Source: an uncultured Oscillospiraceae bacterium (GTDB lineage: Bacteria > Bacillota > Clostridia > Oscillospirales > Oscillospiraceae). From it: a stretch of 27,531 nt of DNA. Position 1 is the first letter of the stretch. Each line of letters begins with the position of its first letter. The DNA is taken from NCBI GenBank assembly GCA_934675115.1, contig CAKUPH010000026.1, positions 1-27,531 on the forward strand. The letters run 5' to 3'. This document shows positions 7,333 to 14,937 of this stretch, piece by piece. The notes under the pieces were generated by a model. That model was not told where the DNA came from. It searched no databases and saw only the letters and a program-made list of their open reading frames with translations. The position numbers and the translations under genes were made by a program.

Positions 7333-9327
7333 ATGAATTTTCGTGAACTGGGTCTCATTGACCCCATTTTGAAGGCCCTTGAGCAGGAGGGCTATACCAC
7401 CCCCACCCCCATCCAGCAGGGGGCTATCCCCCCGGCGCTGGCGGGCCGGGACGTGCTGGGCTGCGCCCAGACGGGCACGGGCAAGACCTGCGCCTTCGCC
7501 GCCCCCATTTTGCAGCGGCTCAACGGCGAAAAGCGCCAGCCCCGGGTCATCCGGGCGCTGATCCTCACCCCCACCCGGGAGCTGGCCATCCAGATCGAGG
7601 ACTCCATCGAGAGCTACGGCCGCAACCTGCCCCTGCGCTCCGCCGTCATCTTCGGCGGCGTGGGCCAGCAGCCTCAGGTGGACAAGATCAACCGGGGTCT
7701 TGACATTCTGGTGGCCACGCCGGGCCGCCTGCTGGACCTCCACGGGCAGGGCCTGCTGGACCTGTCCCACATTGAGATCTTCGTGCTGGACGAGGCGGAC
7801 CGTATGCTGGACATGGGCTTCATCCACGACGTAAAGCGGGTCATCAGGCTCCTGCCCCGGGAAAAGCAGACCCTCTTTTTCTCCGCCACCATGCCGCCGG
7901 AGGTCATGGATCTGGTGAACAGCCTGCTCCGCGACTATGCCCGGGTGGCGGTGGACCCGGTGTCCTCCCCGGTGGAGGTCATCCGGCAGTCCCTCTACTA
8001 CGTGGACAAGAGCAACAAGACCAAGCTGCTGGCCTACCTCATCGAGACGATGGATATCCCCTCCGCGCTGGTGTTCTCCCGGACGAAGCACGGGGCCAAC
8101 CGCATCGCGCAGGATCTGGAGAAGCGGGGCATCTCCGCCGCCGCCATCCACGGCAACAAGAGCCAGACCGCCCGGGTGCAGGCCCTCAACGACTTCAAGG
8201 CCGGGCGCATCCGGGTGCTGGCCGCCACCGACATCGCCGCCCGGGGCATCGACATCGAGGAGCTGGCCTACGTGTTCAACTACAACCTCCCCGACGTGCC
8301 CGAGACCTATGTCCACCGCATCGGCCGCACCGGACGGGCGGGCCATGGCGGCACGGCCATCTCCTTCTGCCAGTTCGACGAGAAGGATGAATTGAAGGCC
8401 ATCGAAAAGCTGCTGGGCAGGCAGATTCCGGTGGTGGAGGACCATCCCTACCCCATGGTGGATCTGACCCCGCCCCAGAAGGATAAGCATGGCCGCCCGG
8501 TGAACGCCGAGGACGCCGAGGCCCGGGCCGCCGCCAAGGAGCGCCGCCGCCAGCGGGACGCGGAGAACAAGGCGAGGGCAGAGGAGCGCAAGATAGCCGC
8601 CGCTCAGGCGGCGCAGCCTGTCCCCGCCCCGGCGGAGGAAGCGTCCGCCCCGGCCAAGAAAAAGCGCCGCCGCAAGAAGAAAAGCGCGGCTCCGGCAGAA
8701 GCGCAGAATATCGAGATCCGCTCCCCGGAGCCGGAGCGCGCGCCCGTCCGGGAGCCGGAGCATGAGACGGACTACCGCCGTCCCCGCTCCGCGGGTGCCA
8801 GAGGAGTGCGGCAAGGTAAGTTAGAAGACACTCTTCCCGCCGACCCGTCCATGCCGGTGACGGACTTCTACAAGCCCAATCCGCTGGATTCCGACGTCAT
8901 CATGGACGCCACCGCCCGCCTGCTGGCGCCCCGGCGGCCCTCTGCGTCCGCCGCGCGGCCCCAGACCCGCGCCCCCCGGCAGGAGGAGCGCCCCCGGAAC
9001 CGTCAGGAGGACCGGGAGCAGTCCCGGAGCGGCAGAAACAGCGGCTCCCGCCGCCCGGAACAGCCTGTCCAGCCGGAAAAGACCGCCCAGTCCGGCCAGA
9101 AGCGGGACGGCGGCAGGCCCGTCCGGGACGGGCAGCCCGCCCAGAACGGCAAGGCCGCGCCCAGCGCCGCTCTGGCGGAGGGCCAGTCCCCCGCCCCGGC
9201 CAAAAAGAGAAAGCGCCGCCGCAACGACCGGCCCCGCCCCATCGAGCGCTCCCTTTACGCCCATCAGAAGGACTCCACCGAGCAGGCCAGCCTGATGCGG
9301 CCTTACTACCTCAGCGATGACGACTAA
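7333..9327 (+). CDS. DEAD-box RNA helicase with long charged tail
   Basis: 664 residues. The helicase core has the Q motif (TPTPIQQ), AQTGTGKT at 45-52, PTRELA at 80-85, TPGRLLD, DEAD at 153-156, SAT at 184-186, and the C-lobe motifs ATDIAARGID and HRIGRTGRAG. It resembles the RhlE/CshA group, which unwinds short RNA duplexes in ribosome assembly and mRNA decay. From about residue 375 a 290-residue tail rich in Arg, Lys, Ala, Pro and Gln has no recognisable fold and probably serves RNA binding or condensation. The gene follows aroK by 20 bases and overlaps the next gene by 11. The exact subgroup (rhlE versus cshA) cannot be settled. Confidence 0.92.
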   Translation: MNFRELGLIDPILKALEQEGYTTPTPIQQGAIPPALAGRDVLGCAQTGTGKTCAFAAPILQRLNGEKRQPRVIRALILTPTRELAIQIEDSIESYGRNLPLRSAVIFGGVGQQPQVDKINRGLDILVATPGRLLDLHGQGLLDLSHIEIFVLDEADRMLDMGFIHDVKRVIRLLPREKQTLFFSATMPPEVMDLVNSLLRDYARVAVDPVSSPVEVIRQSLYYVDKSNKTKLLAYLIETMDIPSALVFSRTKHGANRIAQDLEKRGISAAAIHGNKSQTARVQALNDFKAGRIRVLAATDIAARGIDIEELAYVFNYNLPDVPETYVHRIGRTGRAGHGGTAISFCQFDEKDELKAIEKLLGRQIPVVEDHPYPMVDLTPPQKDKHGRPVNAEDAEARAAAKERRRQRDAENKARAEERKIAAAQAAQPVPAPAEEASAPAKKKRRRKKKSAAPAEAQNIEIRSPEPERAPVREPEHETDYRRPRSAGARGVRQGKLEDTLPADPSMPVTDFYKPNPLDSDVIMDATARLLAPRRPSASAARPQTRAPRQEERPRNRQEDREQSRSGRNSGSRRPEQPVQPEKTAQSGQKRDGGRPVRDGQPAQNGKAAPSAALAEGQSPAPAKKRKRRRNDRPRPIERSLYAHQKDSTEQASLMRPYYLSDDD

Positions 9328-10168
9328 ACCGCCCCGAAAACGCCGCTGGCCTATGATTTTGCTTGTTTTTGCCCTGCTGGCGGGGTTCTGCGGCTGGTTT
9401 TACTGGCAGCAGACCGGCCTCTGCCCGGAGGAGATCACCGTAACGGACGAAAAGCTGCCGGAGGCCTTCGCGGGCTTCCGCATCACCGTGGTGTCCGACG
9501 TCCACTGCGCCGAATTTGGCCGGGACAATGAGAAGCTGCTGGCCGCCGTGGCGGCCCAGAAGCCCGACCTTATCGCCATCACCGGCGACCTCATCGACCA
9601 GTATCACACCGACCTTGCCATGGTGGAGCCGCTGTGCCGGGGCCTTGCGGCCATCGCCCCCACCTATTACGTCACCGGCAACCACGAGTGGGCGCTGGGC
9701 ATGGCGGCGGCGAGGGGCATCAAGCAGACCGTGGCTGCCTGCGGGGTGACGGTGCTGACCAACGAATACGTGACGCTGGAGCGGGACGGCCAGACCGTGG
9801 TCCTTGCGGGCATCGACGACCCCAACGGCTTTGCCGACCAGAAGACCCTGCCCCAGCTCATGACCGAGATCCGCGCCGAGTTGGGCGGCCCCTACGTCAT
9901 CCTGCTGGCCCACCGGAACGACGGGGCGCTGTACGAAAGCTGCGGCGTGGACCTGACCCTCTGCGGCCACGCCCACGGCGGTTTGGTCCGCCTGCCCTTT
10001 ACCGACGGCCTTGTGGATCACGACCGCACCCTCTTCCCCACCATGACCGCCGGGCTGTATCAGCTTTCCCACGGCCAGATGGTGGTCAGCCGGGGGCTGG
10101 GCAACTCCGGGCCGTCCTTCCGGCTGTTCAACCGGCCCCATCTGCCGGTGGTGACGCTGGAACAGTGA
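9317..10168 (+). CDS. Membrane-anchored metallophosphoesterase (YkuE-like)
   Basis: 283 residues. An arginine/lysine-rich start precedes one membrane helix at about residues 12-29, then the calcineurin-like phosphoesterase domain. Metal ligand motifs in order are SDVHC, GDLID, GNHEW, AHRND and GHAHGG. Enzymes of this YkuE-like group hydrolyse phosphoesters at the membrane, some acting on UDP-sugar lipids; the substrate here is not evident. The start codon lies inside the helicase gene (11-base overlap, different frame), implying translational coupling. A family B repeat begins about 27 bases after the stop. Confidence 0.9.
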   Translation: MTTKPPRKRRWPMILLVFALLAGFCGWFYWQQTGLCPEEITVTDEKLPEAFAGFRITVVSDVHCAEFGRDNEKLLAAVAAQKPDLIAITGDLIDQYHTDLAMVEPLCRGLAAIAPTYYVTGNHEWALGMAAARGIKQTVAACGVTVLTNEYVTLERDGQTVVLAGIDDPNGFADQKTLPQLMTEIRAELGGPYVILLAHRNDGALYESCGVDLTLCGHAHGGLVRLPFTDGLVDHDRTLFPTMTAGLYQLSHGQMVVSRGLGNSGPSFRLFNRPHLPVVTLEQ

Positions 10169-10195
10169 CCCGCCGGGGTTGTGCGACCCGAGGGA

Positions 10196-10278
10196 CCAAA
10201 AGTCTCGCAGAGTTTTACCAACCCAGCGGCGAAAAAATATGATCTGTTTTCTGCCGCGGCCTGTACGTGGCAGAAAAC
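10196..10278 (-). repeat. Family B hairpin repeat (copy B3, inverted)
   Basis: The minus strand reads a GTTTTCTGCC/GGCAGAAAAC hairpin (10269-10278/10246-10255), then AGAT, an A/T-rich run, CGCCGC, and AACTCTGCGAGACTTTTG. Copy B1 at 24053-24140 has the same modules in the same order, including a near-identical AACTCTGCGAGGCTTTTG. The end with that word faces the stop codon of the metallophosphoesterase gene. Confidence 0.7.
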
Positions 10279-10290
10279 ACTGCAAGGGGT

Positions 10291-10316
10291 CCCCACAAGG
10301 CTGTCGCCTTGTGGGG
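10291..10316. other. Strong isolated hairpin
   Basis: CCCCACAAGGC and GCCTTGTGGGG form a perfect 11-bp stem around TGTC. No T run follows on either strand, so it is not a standard terminator. It sits between repeats B3 and A2 and may be part of the repeat cluster. Confidence 0.5.
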
Positions 10317-10327
10317 AGAGGAGCAGT

Positions 10328-10378
10328 CCTGACACGGGTGAAGTTTTCCGCTTGCGGGAAACGGAACTTGGTGTCAGG
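10328..10378 (+). repeat. Diverged family A-like hairpin (copy A2)
   Basis: CCTGACAC pairs with GTGTCAGG, enclosing an inner hairpin around TTTTCCGCTTGCGGGAAA. The layout (TTTT-CCGC hairpin, then ACTTGG, then a GCCGCGCATTAAAATAAAA tail at 10391) parallels copies A1 and A3. The sequence match is weak and rests mainly on the shared tail, which belongs to the duplicated segment. Confidence 0.4.
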
Positions 10379-10390
10379 GACTGCGACGAT

Positions 10391-10508
10391 GCCGCGCATT
10401 AAAATAAAACGGGTCCCCGCGGGGCCCGCTTGAACAGAGAGCAGGACAAGGGATATGGCAGAATACGACGCCGGACAATTTGATATAGCGGTAGTAGGTG
10501 CGGGCCAC
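10391..10508 (+). repeat. Direct repeat copy 1: mnmG leader plus first 18 codons
   Basis: The 118 bases match 10596-10713 at an offset of exactly 205, with four mismatches, all in the non-coding part. The last 54 bases are the first 18 codons of mnmG and are identical in the two copies. The match ends abruptly after the codons for GAGH. Confidence 0.95.
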
Positions 10509-10607
10509 ATGGGGCCCCGCAGAGCGGGGCGCACGTCAGTGCGTACAAGCGTTTTGCCGCAGGCAAAACCTTGGCGCAAGGCGGAATTCACTTCCGCCGC
10601 GCATTAA
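10455..10607 (+). pseudogene. Aborted duplicate of the mnmG start
   Basis: A 50-codon frame begins with the same 18 codons and the same ribosome-binding region as mnmG ([18 protein letters not shown]). It then runs into the family A repeat and stops at 10605-10607. The product would lack everything beyond the first FAD-binding glycine motif, so it cannot be an enzyme. It could still be translated as a leader peptide ahead of mnmG, since its initiation signals nearly equal those of the real gene. It is most simply a remnant of a tandem duplication. Confidence 0.85.
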
Positions 10608-10632
10608 AATAAAACGGGTCCCCGCGGGGCCC
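10514..10632 (+). repeat. Family A multi-hairpin repeat (copy A3)
   Basis: The order is GCCCCGC/GCGGGGC (10514-10530), CGCAC/GTGCG (10530-10543), GTTTTGCC/GGCAAAAC (10551-10569), then the 22 bases at 10572-10593 shared exactly with A1. An A-rich tail and a GGGTCCCCGCGGGGCCC palindrome complete the unit. It lies between the two copies of the mnmG start, and its tail forms the beginning of direct-repeat copy 2. Confidence 0.75.
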
Positions 10633-10713
10633 GCATAGACAGAGAGCAGGACAAGAGATATGGCAGAATACGACGCCGGACAATTTGATATAGCGGTAGT
10701 AGGTGCGGGCCAC
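10596..10713 (+). repeat. Direct repeat copy 2: start of intact mnmG
   Basis: Partner of 10391-10508, and it leads into the complete mnmG frame. On the minus strand, the GC-rich palindrome followed by TTTTATTTT in both copies looks like a terminator against antisense transcription. Confidence 0.95.
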
Positions 10714-12534
10714 GCGGGCATTGAGGCATCTCTCGCCGCCGCGCGGCTGGGCCTGCGCACGGTGTGCTTCACCATCAATCTGGACGCGGTGGGCAACATG
10801 CCCTGCAACCCCGCCATCGGCGGCACGGGCAAGGGTCAGCTGGTCCGGGAGCTGGACGCCCTCGGCGGCGAAATGGGCCGGGCGGCGGACAAGGCCTGCA
10901 TCCAGTACCGGATGCTCAACCGGGGCAAGGGCCCGGCGGTGTGGTCCCTCCGGGCGCAGGCCGACCGGCGGCGCTATCAGGAGGTGATGAAGCACACGCT
11001 GGAGCTTCAGGAAAACCTCTGGGTGAAGCAGGGCGAGGTGGTGGAGATCCGCACCGACGATACCGGCGCGGTGTCCGCCGTCCGCACCGCCACCGGCGGC
11101 GTGTACCGCGTCCGGGCCGTGGTCATCGCCACCGGCACCTACCTCGGGGGCCGCACCATCGTGGGTGATGTGACCCGGGACTCCGGCCCCGACGGCATGG
11201 CCGCCGCCCTGCCGCTGACGGACTGCCTGAAGGCGTTGGGCCTGAACCTGCGCCGCTTCAAGACCGGCACACCCCCCCGGGTGAACCGCCGGAGCGTGGA
11301 CTTTTCCAGAATGGAGGTGCAGGCCGGGGATCCAGACCCCGTGCCCTTCTCCTTTTCCACGGAGACGGCCCCGGAAAACCGGGCGGTGTGCTACCTGACC
11401 TACACCAACGACCGCACCCACACCGTCATCCGGGACAATCTGGACCGCTCCCCCCTGTACGACGGCACCATCGCCGGCGTCGGCCCCCGGTACTGCCCGT
11501 CCATCGAGACGAAGATCGTCCGCTTCCCCGATAAGGCCCGGCACCAGCTCTTCATCGAGCCCATGGGCCTGAACACGGAGGAGCTGTATATTCAGGGCTT
11601 TTCCTCCTCCCTGCCCGAGGAGGTGCAGGTGGAGATGCTCCAAACCATCCCCGGGCTGGAGCACGCGGAGATGACCCGCCCGGCCTACGCCATCGAGTAC
11701 GACTGCGTGGACCCCACGGAGCTGCTGCCCACGCTGGAGTGCAAAAAGGTCCCCGGCCTGTACGGCGCGGGGCAGTTCAACGGCTCCTCCGGCTATGAGG
11801 AGGCGGCGGCACAGGGCCTTGTGGCGGGCATCAACGCCGCGCTGAAGGTCAAGGGGGAGGAACCCCTCATCCTCTCCCGGGGGGACGGGTACATCGGCGT
11901 GCTCATCGACGACCTTGTGACCAAGGGCACGGAGGAGCCTTACCGCATGATGACCTCCCGGACGGAGTACCGCCTCATCCACCGGCAGGACAACGCCGAC
12001 CAGCGGCTCACCCGCTACGGCGCCCGTGTGGGGCTGGTGCCGGAGGAGCGGCTCCGGGCGGTGGAGGAAAAATACGCCGCCGTCAGGCGGGAGACGGCCC
12101 GGCTGGAGCACGCGGGTGCGGCCCCGTCCCCGGCGCTGGATGAAATGCTGGCCGCCCGGGGCGAAGCCCCCTGCCCCCACGGGGCGCGGCTGGCGGATCT
12201 GCTGCGGCGGCCCCGGGTGAGCTACGCCGACCTCGCTCCCTTCGATGCGGAGCGCCCCGCTCTGCCCCGGGAGGTGGCGGAGCAGGTGGAGATCACCGTG
12301 AAATATCAGGGGTACATCGACCGGCAGGACCGGCAGGTGGAGGAGCTGCGCCGCCTTGAGGGCCATCCTCTCCCGCCGGACACGGACTACGCGTCCATTC
12401 AGGGCCTGCGGCTGGAGGCCCGGCAGAAGCTGGCCGCCATCCGCCCACTGAATCTGGGGCAGGCCAGCCGGATCTCCGGCGTCAGCCCGGCGGATCTGAC
12501 GGCGTTAATGATCTGGTTAGAGCGCGGCGGATAG
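10660..12534 (+). CDS. mnmG: tRNA uridine-5-carboxymethylaminomethyl enzyme MnmG
   Basis: 624 residues, normal for the family. The FAD site GAGHAGIEA is at residues 15-23. [10 protein letters not shown] and RYCPSIE carry the two conserved cysteines. [16 protein letters not shown] and [12 protein letters not shown] are further signatures. MnmG (GidA) works with MnmE to modify U34 of tRNAs, using FAD, NADH, methylenetetrahydrofolate and glycine or ammonium. In many Firmicutes it sits with mnmE and rsmG; here it stands after a repeat-rich gap and before prmA. The first 18 codons are duplicated upstream, but the frame itself is intact. Confidence 0.97.
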   Translation: MAEYDAGQFDIAVVGAGHAGIEASLAAARLGLRTVCFTINLDAVGNMPCNPAIGGTGKGQLVRELDALGGEMGRAADKACIQYRMLNRGKGPAVWSLRAQADRRRYQEVMKHTLELQENLWVKQGEVVEIRTDDTGAVSAVRTATGGVYRVRAVVIATGTYLGGRTIVGDVTRDSGPDGMAAALPLTDCLKALGLNLRRFKTGTPPRVNRRSVDFSRMEVQAGDPDPVPFSFSTETAPENRAVCYLTYTNDRTHTVIRDNLDRSPLYDGTIAGVGPRYCPSIETKIVRFPDKARHQLFIEPMGLNTEELYIQGFSSSLPEEVQVEMLQTIPGLEHAEMTRPAYAIEYDCVDPTELLPTLECKKVPGLYGAGQFNGSSGYEEAAAQGLVAGINAALKVKGEEPLILSRGDGYIGVLIDDLVTKGTEEPYRMMTSRTEYRLIHRQDNADQRLTRYGARVGLVPEERLRAVEEKYAAVRRETARLEHAGAAPSPALDEMLAARGEAPCPHGARLADLLRRPRVSYADLAPFDAERPALPREVAEQVEITVKYQGYIDRQDRQVEELRRLEGHPLPPDTDYASIQGLRLEARQKLAAIRPLNLGQASRISGVSPADLTALMIWLERGG

Positions 12535-12697
12535 GCCCATAGGGACGCTTGGAACAGAGCGAGGGCGAGCGGCGGGGCGCGCAGCGGCCCAAAGACCAGC
12601 CCGAGACGGCGCGAAAGCGGCCCGGGCATGGGCGGAATCCATAGCGTGACTGGCCGGAGCGCGGCGGACTGGACGAACCATAAGGAGGTATTTGACC

Positions 12698-13642
12698 ATG
12701 AGTGAATTGTGGCTGGAAGTGACCCTGCCCGTCCCGGCGGAAAAGCTGGACCGGGTGTGCGACGTGCTCACCGGCAACGGCATGACCGGACTGGTGGTGG
12801 AGGAAGAGGGCGACTTTCTGCGCTTTCTGGAGCAGAACCGCCAGTACTGGGACTACGTGGACGAGGATCTGGCCCGCCGGATGAAGGGGGCCAGTCGGGT
12901 GAAGTTCTACGTCCCGGACAGCGACGAGGGCCGCCGCCAGCTCCGGCAGTACCTCGCCGGGCTGGAGGAGTACGAGCCTCAGACCGTCTCCCTCCGGGAG
13001 GAGGACTGGGCCACCTCGTGGCAGAAGTATTACCAGCCCATCCCCGTGGGAAAGCGCATTTACATCGTTCCCGAGTGGATGCGGGGGCAGGCCGTGCCCG
13101 ATGGCCGGGTGCCCCTGTACCTCAACCCGGGGCTGACCTTCGGCACCGGCTCCCACGCCACCACCCAGCTGTGCCTTGAGCTTCTGGAGGACGCGGTGCG
13201 CCCGGGGGACAGGGTGCTGGATCTGGGCTGCGGCTCCGGCATTCTGGCCATCGCCGCGCTGGGGCTGGGCGCGGAGAGCGCCATCGGCGTGGACATCGAC
13301 CCCAAGGCGGTGGACGTGGCCTACGAAAACGCCGCCATGAACGGCGTGGGCCGGGACCGGCTCACGGTGTACGCCGGGAACGTGCTGGGGGACGCCAAGC
13401 TGGCGGCAAAGCTCCGCCCCGGCGAAAATCAGGTGGTGCTGGCCAACATCGTGGCCGACGTCATCATCCCCCTGTCCGCCGTGGCCGGGGATTTTCTGGC
13501 GGAGGGCGGCGTGTTCCTCACCTCCGGCATCATCGACACCCGGGCGGACGAGGTGGCCGCCGCCATTGAGGGGAACGGATTCACCATCACCCGGCGGCTG
13601 GAGCGCTCCGGCTGGTACGCCTTCCGGGCGGAGCGGAAGTAA
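12698..13642 (+). CDS. prmA: Ribosomal protein L11 methyltransferase PrmA
   Basis: 314 residues from the ATG at 12698, nine bases after AAGGAGG; a TTG two codons earlier is less likely. The N-terminal domain (about 1-130) recognises L11. The SAM-binding domain shows GTGSHATTQLCLELL, VLDLGCGSGILAIAA and IGVDIDPKAVD, and NIVADVIIPL follows. PrmA trimethylates L11 on Lys and the N-terminus. It follows mnmG after 163 bases with no visible gene, and its stop overlaps the next start by one base (TAATG). Confidence 0.95.
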   Translation: MSELWLEVTLPVPAEKLDRVCDVLTGNGMTGLVVEEEGDFLRFLEQNRQYWDYVDEDLARRMKGASRVKFYVPDSDEGRRQLRQYLAGLEEYEPQTVSLREEDWATSWQKYYQPIPVGKRIYIVPEWMRGQAVPDGRVPLYLNPGLTFGTGSHATTQLCLELLEDAVRPGDRVLDLGCGSGILAIAALGLGAESAIGVDIDPKAVDVAYENAAMNGVGRDRLTVYAGNVLGDAKLAAKLRPGENQVVLANIVADVIIPLSAVAGDFLAEGGVFLTSGIIDTRADEVAAAIEGNGFTITRRLERSGWYAFRAERK

Positions 13643-14832
13643 TGGAGCGCATTTACGCGGACAACGCCGCCACCACCGCCATGAGCCGGGCGGCCATGGA
13701 CGCCATGACCGCCGCCATGGCCCTGTACGGCAACCCGTCCAGCCTGCATCAGGAGGGCCAGCGGGCGGCGAAGGCGCTGGAGGACGCGCGGTACGTCATG
13801 GCGGACGCGCTGGGCTGCCGCCCCGGGGAGATCATCTTCACCTCCGGCGGCAGCGAGGCGGACAATCAGGCCCTGCGCTCCGCCGCGGCGGAGGGAAAGC
13901 GCCGGGGCAGGCGGCATATCATTTCTACCGCCGTGGAGCACCACGCGGTGCTCCGGACGCTGGAGGAGCTGGCGGACGAGGGCTTTGACGTCACCCTCCT
14001 CCCCGTGGACGAAAACGGCCGGGTGAGCGCCGGAGACGCGGCCGCCGCCATCCGGGAGGACACCTGCCTTGTGTCCGTCATGACCGCCAACAACGAGACC
14101 GGCACCATCCAGCCCGCGGCGGAGATCGCCGCCCTCTGCCGGGCGCGGCACATCCCCTTCCACACCGACGCGGTGCAGGCGGCGGGCCATCTGCCCCTCC
14201 GTGTGGACGAGCTGGGGGTGGACATGCTGTCCCTGTCCGCCCATAAATTCCACGGCCCCAAGGGTGTGGGCGCGCTGTACGTCCGCCGGGGCACGCCGGT
14301 GACGCCGGTGATCTTCGGCGGGGCGCAGGAGCGAGGCCGCCGGGCGGGGACGGAAAACCTCCCCGCCATCGCGGGGATGGCTGCGGCCCTCCGGGAGTCG
14401 GTGGAGCATATGGAGCGGGACCGCGCCCATGTCACCGCCCTGCGGGACCGGCTGGCCGCCGGGCTTCTGCGTATTCCACACGCCGTTCTGAACGGCGGCG
14501 GCGCGGAGCGCCTGCCCGGCATCGTGAACCTGTCCTTCGAGTGCGTGGAGGGGGAGCCGCTGGTGCTCCTGCTGGACGCCCGGGGCATCGCGGCCTCCTC
14601 CGGATCGGCCTGCGCCTCGGGCAGCCATACCGCCAGCCACGTGATCCGGGCGCTGGGCCGGTCGGACGCGCTGGCGCTGGGCTCCGTCCGGCTGAGCCTG
14701 TGCGAGTCCAACACGGCGGACGAGGTGGATCGGATCATCGCCGCCGTGACGGAGTCGGTGGCCTACTTGCGCTCCCTTTCCCCGGAGTGGAAGGCCCGGG
14801 AGGCGGGAGAAACGCCGTGGGAACTGCTGTAA
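13642..14832 (+). CDS. Cysteine desulfurase (NifS/IscS family)
   Basis: 396 residues. The PLP enzyme motifs are present: YADNAATT at the start, SGGSEADNQAL, TAVEHHAVL, the Asp in HTDAVQAAGHL, the PLP lysine in SAHKFHGPKG, and the catalytic Cys loop SSGSACASG near residue 330. The enzyme removes sulfur from cysteine for Fe-S clusters or tRNA thiolation. Because mnmG is upstream and an mnmA gene often follows such desulfurases in Firmicutes, a role in U34 thiolation is an attractive guess, but mnmA is not here. The gene is coupled to prmA by a one-base overlap and is followed by a terminator. Confidence 0.93.
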   Translation: MERIYADNAATTAMSRAAMDAMTAAMALYGNPSSLHQEGQRAAKALEDARYVMADALGCRPGEIIFTSGGSEADNQALRSAAAEGKRRGRRHIISTAVEHHAVLRTLEELADEGFDVTLLPVDENGRVSAGDAAAAIREDTCLVSVMTANNETGTIQPAAEIAALCRARHIPFHTDAVQAAGHLPLRVDELGVDMLSLSAHKFHGPKGVGALYVRRGTPVTPVIFGGAQERGRRAGTENLPAIAGMAAALRESVEHMERDRAHVTALRDRLAAGLLRIPHAVLNGGGAERLPGIVNLSFECVEGEPLVLLLDARGIAASSGSACASGSHTASHVIRALGRSDALALGSVRLSLCESNTADEVDRIIAAVTESVAYLRSLSPEWKAREAGETPWELL

Positions 14833-14840
14833 CGATGTGA

Positions 14841-14878
14841 AAAAGCGCCGTTCTCCGTTTTCGGAGACCGGCGCTTTT
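14841..14878 (+). terminator. Terminator after the mnmG-prmA-desulfurase run
   Basis: AAAAGCGCCG/CGGCGCTTTT and TCTCCG/CGGAGA form one long stem with a single T-C mismatch and a TTTT loop, starting nine bases after the stop codon. A-rich and T-rich flanks suggest it can work in both directions. Confidence 0.85.
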
Positions 14879-14892
14879 CCTGTTGCCGTGGC

Positions 14893-14919
14893 ATACCGGC
14901 GCGCCCCGGCGCATACAGT
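14893..14919 (+). promoter_or_regulatory. Possible sigma-E promoter of spoIIP
   Basis: ATACC at 14893 is followed after 14 bases by CATACAGT at 14912-14919, resembling the sporulation sigma-E consensus. Bacillus spoIIP is under sigma-E. The predicted transcription start would be very close to the ribosome-binding site, which weakens the call. Confidence 0.3.
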
Positions 14920-14937
14920 TTGTCCGAGGTGAACATC

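Noticed and set aside
10169..10659. CRISPR array or small insertion sequence in the repeat-rich gap
   Set aside because: There are no regularly spaced identical repeats and no transposase frame; the structure is better explained by hairpin repeats plus one tandem duplication.
10588..12366. Long minus-strand frame opposite mnmG
   Set aside because: It has no recognisable domain and is His/Gly/Val-rich, typical of antisense reading of a GC-rich gene; MnmG on the other strand is unambiguous.
12535..12697. Possible small gene or RNA between mnmG and prmA
   Set aside because: I see only GC-rich sequence without a start codon paired to a ribosome-binding site, and no clear stem-loop with a T run.
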